From Rufibacter hautae (GTDB lineage Bacteria > Bacteroidota > Bacteroidia > Cytophagales > Hymenobacteraceae), in contig NZ_VKKY01000001.1 in assembly GCF_008271695.1 (NCBI RefSeq), forward strand, positions 1,668,589 through 1,732,588: a stretch of 64,000 nucleotides of DNA. The letters run 5' to 3'. Of this stretch, positions 58,570 through 64,000 are shown piece by piece. Position 1 is the stretch's first letter, and every line of letters begins with the position of its first letter. The position numbers and the translations under genes were made by a program. The notes below the pieces were generated by a model that ran no database searches, was not told where the DNA came from, and was given only the letters and a program-made list of their open reading frames with translations.

Positions 58570-59592
58570 ATGAGGTATTTTCTGAAAAGCAGTGTTTACA
58601 TGCTTTTATCTGTTTTGTTTTGTTCGGCTTCCGTAGATGCTTACGGCCAAAACAACACCCAAATAAGGGGATTTGTAGATGCCTCGGCTACGTTCAATGG
58701 CAAGAAACTCTCTTTTGGCTTAGGAGAACAGGACTTGTTCATTACCTCAGACATCACCGATCGATTATCTTTTCTGGGCGAAACGGTTTTCAAATTCGAT
58801 CCTTTCTCCGAAACCGATTTCTCGGTGAGCATTGAAAGAATCGTGTTGAAATACAACATCAAGGGGAACCACAACATCCTGCTTGGCAAGCACCACACCC
58901 CTATCAATTACTGGAACGACACCTACCACCATGGCAGGGTGTTCTTTCCTACTATCTCTCGGCCCTTGTTCTTTTCCACGAACCTTTTTCCCTTGCATAC
59001 CACGGGGGTAAGTTTTCAGGGCCAGAATTTGGGCACGTTGAAGTTTGGGTACGATGTGATGTTTGGCAACGGGTTGAGCTCTTCTGATGTCTTAGACAAT
59101 GATGCCAGTAAATCAATGACGGTAGCCGTGCACATCAGGCCGCAGAATGCCCTTCGCATCGGGCTTTCCTACTACCGTGATATCATTGCTAAGGGAGCCG
59201 ACCTGCACCATGGTGCATCTAGCAGCTGGCAAATAGATGAACACCTGATCACGGCCTCGGTGGCCAGCTTTGGCGAGAAGGTAGAAGTACTGGCGGAAAG
59301 CATGGCCGGCGTGACGCAAACCGATTCTACCGGCTCCAGAAAATCTGTTGCCTCATACGTGTACGCCGGGTACAAAGTCACCGATAAGATAACTCCCTAC
59401 GTTCGGTTTGACCATCTCCGGTACCAGCAAGGGGAAATTGGCTTTCTGAAAAACAACACCGAGTCTTTCTTGGCGGGCATACGCTACCAGCTGAATTACC
59501 TGGCTGTGATCAAGCTGGAGTACCAACGCCATAACTCAGAAATGACGGCTCCGGCAAATACAATTTCCACCCAAGTTGCCATTGGCTTTTAG
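58570..59592 (+). CDS. Porin-like outer-membrane protein
   Basis: A 340-residue protein. The start was chosen at MRYFLKSSVYMLLSVLFCSA, which gives a signal peptide ending near AYGQ. The mature part is made of amphipathic strands (NNTQIRGFVDASATFNGKKL, GNHNILLGKHHTPINYW) and ends in Phe (STQVAIGF), a barrel C-terminal signature. It resembles porins found beside PstS-like proteins. The next gene starts 28 bp after its stop, so the two are probably co-transcribed. Confidence 0.75.
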   Translation: MRYFLKSSVYMLLSVLFCSASVDAYGQNNTQIRGFVDASATFNGKKLSFGLGEQDLFITSDITDRLSFLGETVFKFDPFSETDFSVSIERIVLKYNIKGNHNILLGKHHTPINYWNDTYHHGRVFFPTISRPLFFSTNLFPLHTTGVSFQGQNLGTLKFGYDVMFGNGLSSSDVLDNDASKSMTVAVHIRPQNALRIGLSYYRDIIAKGADLHHGASSSWQIDEHLITASVASFGEKVEVLAESMAGVTQTDSTGSRKSVASYVYAGYKVTDKITPYVRFDHLRYQQGEIGFLKNNTESFLAGIRYQLNYLAVIKLEYQRHNSEMTAPANTISTQVAIGF

Positions 59593-59620
59593 CATGAGGA
59601 ACTGCAGAGATAGAAACCTT

Positions 59621-60067
59621 ATGTCAGGAGTTTTCAAAGGGTTGGTGCTGGCGTGCTTGTTGGTTTTGCTGGCTTTACAGGCGCAGGCCCAGCAAACGCT
59701 GGCCGTGATTGCCCACCAGAATGGCGCTCCCACTACCCTGTCGTTTAAAGAACTGAGATCTGTGTTCAGGGGTGAAAAGCAACGGTGGAGCAACGGAACC
59801 AAGGTGATGATTGCTTTGATCAAAACCAATAACACGCTAGGCGAGACCATCAGCGAGAAAGTGTATGCCATGAAACCAGATGCCCTGAACAAGTATTGGC
59901 TGGCGCTGGTGTTTCAAGGGAGGGCTTCGGCGCCTTACTTTTTCAATTCCGTTCCTGAACTGCAGACCTTCGTCTCCCAGAATCCCGGCGCTATTGGCAT
60001 CATTGACCAGCCCATCAGCACCCCAGAGATCAGGACAGTGGTCGTTGACGGGAAACGGACCTTGTAA
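59621..60067 (+). CDS. Short PstS-like substrate-binding protein
   Basis: A 148-residue exported protein (signal peptide MSGVFKGLVLACLLVLLALQ). It is about half the size of PstS, retaining LSFKELRSVFRGEKQRWSNG, DALNKYWLALVFQGRASAP and FVSQNPGAIGIIDQPI. These match the short PstS-like family found with porins and two-component systems in other phyla. It would bind phosphate or a similar oxyanion in the periplasm. An alternative Met lies nine codons upstream. No ABC permease is adjacent, which points to sensing and not uptake. Confidence 0.8.
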   Translation: MSGVFKGLVLACLLVLLALQAQAQQTLAVIAHQNGAPTTLSFKELRSVFRGEKQRWSNGTKVMIALIKTNNTLGETISEKVYAMKPDALNKYWLALVFQGRASAPYFFNSVPELQTFVSQNPGAIGIIDQPISTPEIRTVVVDGKRTL

Positions 60068-60112
60068 GGGCATCTAAAAGCATACGAGCACACCTGTTTT
60101 AACGCATAGCAA

Positions 60113-61666
60113 ATGATCCTACACCTAAAATCGAAGATTTGGCTGACTGTTGCTGCTATCGTTTTAATGTTCTCGTTTTTCACCCTCTATTACTTTCCTG
60201 ACCAGCAAGCCAAGCTTTTACTCAACAACTACAACAATGAGGTGCAGAACCTGGCCAACACGGTTTCTTTGGGAGTGAAGATTGCCATCACCGAACAGAA
60301 CTTTGAAGGCGTACAGACGGCTCTGGAATTTGTGAAAGATGATTCGCGGCTGGAGTTCATCAGTATGGTACAAACTGATACTATATGGAATGAGGCCCGC
60401 ACGTCTTACCAGGTGCAGGAAAAGTTGTTCAAAAGCTTCCCCGAAGACAGCCGGTTTGATGCTACTGCCGTGTCCAATGATTCTATTCTGGTGAAACGGT
60501 CCCCTTTTCAGACGTCCATGATGTCGGGCGCCATTCTGATCGGTTTCTCCACTAAGGCCATCAACGAAGGGAAAGCCAAGATCATGAACACCTCTTTGCT
60601 GGTGAGCACTTTGGTCTTCAGTATTGGCATTCTCATTGGGTTCTGGCTGTCTAAAACCATCTCTAAACCGGTGCTAGCCTTACGTGATGCGGCCAATAAG
60701 GTAAGCGAAGGAGATTTCACCACCCGGGTCCATAACGTCTCGGGAGATGAGATTGGAGAACTCGGGAAGTCTTTCAACGAGATGGTGGAATACTTGTCTG
60801 TCACTACTCACAAACTGAAAGAAGCCAACCATTCGCTGGCCACTACCAACGGCACCCTGAATACTACCCTGCTGGAACTGAAGGAAACCCAGGCCCAGCT
60901 GATCCAGAAAGAAAAGATGGCGTCTTTGGGAGAGCTCACCGCCGGGATTGCCCATGAAATACAGAACCCGCTGAACTTCGTGAACAACTTTTCTGAGATT
61001 AACCAGGAATTGATAGACGAAATGGTGCAGGAGCTTCAGGACGGAAACACAGAAGACGCGGTTGCCATTGCCCAGGATATAAAAGCCAATGAGCAGAAAA
61101 TCAGCGCCCACGGCAAACGGGCCGATGCCATTGTAAAAGGAATGCTGCAGCACTCCAGAACAAGTACCGGCAAAAAAGAACCCACCGACCTCAACAGGCT
61201 GGCCGATGAGTTCCTGCGCTTAAGCTACCATGGCCTTCGGGCGAAAAACAAATCGTTTAATGCCGGGTTTAAGACCCATTTAGACCAAAACATAGGAAAA
61301 GTAGACATTGCCCCCGAAGAGATAGGCCGGGTACTGTTAAACCTGTACAACAACGCGTTCTACTCCATCAATCAGAAGAAACAACAACTGAACGGCACGT
61401 TTGAGCCCGAGGTGGTTGTCACGACTTCCCTGGGGAAAGACATGGTAGAGATTTCAGTGAAGGACAACGGGCTAGGCATTCCGCAGAACATTCTGGATAA
61501 GATTTACCAGCCTTTCTTCACTACCAAGCCCACGGGTGAGGGAACCGGCTTGGGACTATCGCTGAGCTACGACATCATCACCAAAGGGCACGGGGGAGGA
61601 ATGCGCGTAGAAACAGAAGAAGGAAAAGGAGCCGAATTTATCATTCAGCTCCCTGTTTCCTCCTGA
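60113..61666 (+). CDS. Membrane sensor histidine kinase with HAMP domain
   Basis: This 517-residue kinase has a transmembrane helix at about residues 9-27, a periplasmic sensor of about 130 residues and a second helix at about 163-183. A HAMP domain follows (SKPVLALRDAANKVSEGDFT), then a coiled coil. HisKA carries the phospho-acceptor in LTAGIAHEIQNPLNFVNNF, and the ATPase domain has LYNNAFYSIN, DNGLGIP and GTGLGLSLSYDI. It follows the PstS-like gene by 45 bp, so a binding protein feeding a kinase is a reasonable model. No response regulator is adjacent. Confidence 0.92.
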   Translation: MILHLKSKIWLTVAAIVLMFSFFTLYYFPDQQAKLLLNNYNNEVQNLANTVSLGVKIAITEQNFEGVQTALEFVKDDSRLEFISMVQTDTIWNEARTSYQVQEKLFKSFPEDSRFDATAVSNDSILVKRSPFQTSMMSGAILIGFSTKAINEGKAKIMNTSLLVSTLVFSIGILIGFWLSKTISKPVLALRDAANKVSEGDFTTRVHNVSGDEIGELGKSFNEMVEYLSVTTHKLKEANHSLATTNGTLNTTLLELKETQAQLIQKEKMASLGELTAGIAHEIQNPLNFVNNFSEINQELIDEMVQELQDGNTEDAVAIAQDIKANEQKISAHGKRADAIVKGMLQHSRTSTGKKEPTDLNRLADEFLRLSYHGLRAKNKSFNAGFKTHLDQNIGKVDIAPEEIGRVLLNLYNNAFYSINQKKQQLNGTFEPEVVVTTSLGKDMVEISVKDNGLGIPQNILDKIYQPFFTTKPTGEGTGLGLSLSYDIITKGHGGGMRVETEEGKGAEFIIQLPVSS

Positions 61667-61725
61667 TAGCAAAATAGGAGGCATTCCCTTCTTTTTACCT
61701 TTGATTATGGTTTCTGGCAGAGGGG

Positions 61726-62421
61726 CTATCTTATCTCTTTGTAGAGGAAATCCTGCAACTCCCGTTTACTATTGCTGAAGTCCAGAGCATCTAACACGCG
61801 GCTGAAACGTTGGCGGTCGCAGACATAGTTATAGGCGAATTTGGCCAGGGCTACCCGCCTATCCTCAAAAGAGATGGCTTTCATAAGCAGGTACAGGTCT
61901 TCGGTCATGATGCCCCCGGCCAGTTTTATCTCGCCTTTGGCGATGTCCAGCCTCCGGTCATCAAAGCCTTCGTCCTTCATGAACCGTAAAACGCGGTCCA
62001 CATCCTGTTGGTCCATCACGTACTGGCAAACCTCATTTCCGCCGGCGGGTGGCAGAGGCCGGGAATAAGGCACATCCTCCACTTTGCGCAGCACCAGCGG
62101 GAAAGCCCGCCCCGGCACGGTAGGCACCAAGGTGTACACGCTTTCATAACCACTTGCCAGGATGATCTCTGCGGTGATGTTCTGGGCCCGGCGCCCTCTG
62201 CCCAGCACCCGCAGGTTAAGGATGTGGCGGCCGGCCGGCAACTCACCCACCGCTACCCTGGGCGCCGGCGCCGGATTGATCAAACGGCCCCCAATGGTGA
62301 GTTGGAAATATTCGCCTCGTTGAGTCTCCACCAGGATGGCGGCGTCTAAGGCGGGCTGTTGCGCATGCACTACCTGCATTAGGCACAGCATGAGAATACT
62401 CAGGATGTAAAATCGTTTCAT
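61726..62421 (-). CDS. DUF4476 protein, exported
   Basis: A 231-residue protein with a signal peptide (MKRFYILSILMLCLMQVVHA). The middle has an Ig-like or PEGA-like strand region (VAVGELPAGRHILNLRVLGR). The C-terminal DUF4476 domain (about 132-231) has VLRFMKDEGFDDRRLDIAKG and RFSRVLDALDFSNSKRELQD, two related helical repeats. Function unknown; common in Bacteroidota. Convergent with the kinase gene, with no obvious terminator between. Confidence 0.85.
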   Translation of the reverse strand: MKRFYILSILMLCLMQVVHAQQPALDAAILVETQRGEYFQLTIGGRLINPAPAPRVAVGELPAGRHILNLRVLGRGRRAQNITAEIILASGYESVYTLVPTVPGRAFPLVLRKVEDVPYSRPLPPAGGNEVCQYVMDQQDVDRVLRFMKDEGFDDRRLDIAKGEIKLAGGIMTEDLYLLMKAISFEDRRVALAKFAYNYVCDRQRFSRVLDALDFSNSKRELQDFLYKEIR

Positions 62422-62490
62422 AGGAGTAGTGGCTAACTGCTACGTAGGTTCTAACCCAATATTGTGCCAAACCTATATAACAACAAAAGT

Positions 62491-62540
62491 CCTTTCTATT
62501 TAGAGACTGTTTTCAGCAAACAAGCCCCTAAACAGAAAGG
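62491..62540. repeat. Intergenic palindrome, family A (extended), after purM
   Basis: Outer arms CCTTTCT and AGAAAGG extend the usual core CTGTTTTC...AAGCCCCTAAACAG; located between the purM stop and the DUF4476 start. Confidence 0.65.
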
Positions 62541-62569
62541 ACATTTATTTTCGCCTTCTCCTCTATCGT

Positions 62570-63739
62570 CTATCCCTGGTAGTAAAACTGGCCGTACGGG
62601 CTCTTAATGGTGAGTTCGTTTTTCTCGCTGGCCTCTACCCGGCCAATGATCTGCGCATCCAGGTTGAACGATTGACTGATGCTGATCAAGTCTTGCGCAA
62701 TGGCCTCAGGCACGTAGATCTCCAGGCGGTGGCCCATGTTGAAGACCTTGTACATCTCCTGCCAGCTAGTATTGCTCTGCTCCTGAATGAGTCTGAACAG
62801 CGGCGGCACCGGCAACAGGTTGTCTTTGATGATGTGCACGTTCTCGGTGAAATGCAGCACTTTGGTTTGCGCCCCACCGCTGCAATGCACCATGCCGTGC
62901 AGTTGGCTGCGGTAGTCTTTCAAGATGGCCTGCACCAGCGGCGCGTAGGTTCTGGTTGGCGACAGCACCAGTTTGCCCACGGTCAGGCCAGTTTCTTCGT
63001 TTACATCGGTGAGTTGGCAATTGCCGGAGTACACCAGGTCAGACGGTACCGCCGGGTCAAAGCTCTCGGGGTAGTTCTTGGCTAAATAGTTAGCGAACAC
63101 ATCATGCCTAGCCGAAGTGAGGCCGTTGCTGCCCATGCCACCGTTGTACTCGCTTTCGTAGGTCGTCTGGCCATAGGACGAGAAACCCACGATCACATCG
63201 CCGGGTTGGATGGTGTGGTTAGAGATGACTTCGCTGCGTTTCATGCGGGCGGTTACGGTGCTGTCCACAATGATGGTACGTACCAGGTCGCCTACATCGG
63301 CGGTCTCGCCGCCGGTGCTGTAGATGCCGATGCCGTTGTCCCTCAGCATCTGCAACACTTCCTCGGTACCGTTGATGATGGCCGCAATGACCTCGCCGGG
63401 CACCAGGTTCTTGTTTCTGCCTATGGTGGAAGAGAGCAGGATGTTATCGGTGGCGCCCACGCAGAGCAGGTCATCGGTGTTCATCACGATGGCGTCCTGG
63501 GCAATGCCTTTCCAGACGGAGAGGTCACCGGTCTCGCGCCAGTACAGGTAGGCTAGGGCAGATTTGGTGCCGGCCCCGTCGGCGTGCATGATGTTGCAGA
63601 ACTCGGGGTCACCCACCAGCAGATCCGGGATGATTTTGCAGAACGCTTTGGGGAACAAGCCTTTGTCAATGTTCTTGATGGCGTTGTGCACATCTTCTTT
63701 GGAGGCGGACACGCCGCGCTGCAGATACCGGTTTTCCAT
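62570..63739 (-). CDS. purM: Phosphoribosylformylglycinamidine cyclo-ligase (AIR synthase)
   Basis: A 389-residue enzyme of purine synthesis that closes FGAM to aminoimidazole ribotide using ATP. Family motifs include HADGAGTKSALAYLYWRE near residue 53, AQDAIVMNTDDLLCVGA, GETADVGDLVRTIIVDSTV and GMVHCSGGAQTKVLHF. The form is the longer one seen in Bacteroidota. No other pur gene is in view. Confidence 0.95.
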   Translation of the reverse strand: MENRYLQRGVSASKEDVHNAIKNIDKGLFPKAFCKIIPDLLVGDPEFCNIMHADGAGTKSALAYLYWRETGDLSVWKGIAQDAIVMNTDDLLCVGATDNILLSSTIGRNKNLVPGEVIAAIINGTEEVLQMLRDNGIGIYSTGGETADVGDLVRTIIVDSTVTARMKRSEVISNHTIQPGDVIVGFSSYGQTTYESEYNGGMGSNGLTSARHDVFANYLAKNYPESFDPAVPSDLVYSGNCQLTDVNEETGLTVGKLVLSPTRTYAPLVQAILKDYRSQLHGMVHCSGGAQTKVLHFTENVHIIKDNLLPVPPLFRLIQEQSNTSWQEMYKVFNMGHRLEIYVPEAIAQDLISISQSFNLDAQIIGRVEASEKNELTIKSPYGQFYYQG

Positions 63740-63762
63740 GGCGGGAAGATAATAGTAAAAGC

Positions 63763-63800
63763 CGTTTAGGGCCAGATTTCACAAAAACAGCCCTAAAACG
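63763..63800. repeat. Intergenic palindrome, family A (near consensus)
   Basis: CGTTTAGGGCCAGATTTC with AAAACAGCCCTAAAACG upstream of purM. Confidence 0.7.
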
Positions 63801-63828
63801 AGGAGCCGCCCTTTGCTGGGCAAAAATA

Positions 63829-63858
63829 AGAAAGCCTCCCGGTTCTGGGAGGCTTTTC
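63829..63858 (-). terminator. Terminator of the OmpA-domain gene
   Basis: A 10-bp stem AAAGCCTCCC/GGGAGGCTTT with a 6-nt loop. On the minus strand TTTCTTATTTTT follows. Confidence 0.8.
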
Positions 63859-63889
63859 TTTTGGTATTTCAGTTCTTTACGCTTCTTAG

Positions 63890-64000
63890 TTACGGAGCGG
63901 GCTCGTCAATGCGCGTCACCTTGAACTCGGTACGGCGGTTGCGCTGGTGCTGGGCCTCAGTTTTGGCGTTGCGCACCACCGGTCTTGATTCGCCATAACC
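63890..64000 (-). CDS. OmpA-family protein, C-terminal end (partial)
   Basis: Only the last 36 residues are in the window: GYGESRPVVRNAKTEAQHQR then NRRTEFKVTRIDEPAP. The GYGESRP and QRNRRTEF motifs are the end of an OmpA/Pal peptidoglycan-binding domain. The gene continues beyond the right edge. Such proteins tether the outer membrane to the cell wall. Confidence 0.88.
   Translation of the reverse strand, partial: GYGESRPVVRNAKTEAQHQRNRRTEFKVTRIDEPAP

Noticed and set aside
63740-63828. Riboswitch upstream of purM
   Set aside because: The only structure is a family A palindrome; no purine-aptamer-like three-way junction could be drawn.
1-64000. CRISPR array, rRNA genes, prophage or intact transposase
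   Set aside because: No regularly spaced direct repeats, no rRNA-like stretch, no phage structural genes and no transposase ORF were seen. The repeats present are palindromic and irregularly spaced.

Overview
The window looks like a chromosomal segment of a Gram-negative Bacteroidota bacterium, most likely order Cytophagales, family Hymenobacteraceae (Rufibacter/Nibribacter/Pontibacter-like). This is inferred from gene content, not from a marker-gene search. Supporting signs are: TAnnTTTG-type promoters and weak Shine-Dalgarno sequences; many DUF families typical of Bacteroidota (DUF3857, DUF1573, DUF4293, DUF4476, DUF2490); an ECF sigma factor paired with a membrane-anchored beta-barrel protein; the nusB-DUF1573-yajC-ybbR-coaE gene order; and a tRNA gene without encoded CCA. 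Base composition is moderately GC-rich. I see no rRNA, CRISPR array, prophage or intact insertion sequence.

Layout. 0-10 kb: the end of an amino-acid-permease-like gene, a TolB-like WD40 protein, an ECF sigma/partner pair, two surface lipoproteins (Ig-like; PKD plus three beta-helix modules) and a GNAT-fold protein. 10-17.5 kb: a housekeeping minus-strand operon (nusB, YtxH, isocitrate dehydrogenase, DUF1573, yajC, ybbR, coaE), a repeat-filled gap of about 1 kb and leucine dehydrogenase. 17.5-31 kb: an ABC exporter half-transporter, tRNA-Pro(GGG), DUF2490, three tandem DUF3857/transglutaminase-like genes, a CarboxypepD_reg-like protein and an NtrB/NtrC-type two-component pair. 31-37 kb: a second repeat island, a ferredoxin-cyclase fusion and a quinone/electrophile-stress-like gene set (YceI, pirin, ring-cleaving dioxygenase, cupin, flavin reductase, esterase, small GNAT) behind a palindromic operator. 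39-44 kb: an HlyD-type adaptor plus MacB-like ABC exporter. 44-48.4 kb: a stressosome-type module (RsbR, RsbS, RsbT, RsbX-like) that runs into a histidine kinase with an RsbT-like domain, facing a single-domain response regulator. 49-64 kb: an HTH protein, small candidate ORFs, an outer-membrane protein, PhoD-like phosphatase, a second ABC half-exporter, truA, DUF4293, a porin/PstS-like/histidine-kinase set, DUF4476, purM and the end of an OmpA-domain gene.

Two regulatory readings stand out. First, tandem sites related to GTGTCCGC-N2-GCGGACAC lie, with the same spacing, upstream of both the NtrC-type regulator gene (about 31.2 kb) and the HlyD/MacB-like exporter operon (about 39.2 kb), each with a sigma-54-like -24 element downstream. 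This ties the two loci together although they are 8 kb apart. Second, the RsbR-S-T-X module appears translationally coupled in part and continues into a kinase that may connect stress sensing to a phosphorelay.

The spaces between genes are not empty. More than 20 copies of a roughly 38-bp palindrome family (arm resembling CGTTTTAGGGCTGTTTTC) sit at gene ends. Several gaps hold a second set of dispersed palindromic elements shared among 9.9, 15.6, 16.2, 31.5 and 40.7 kb.
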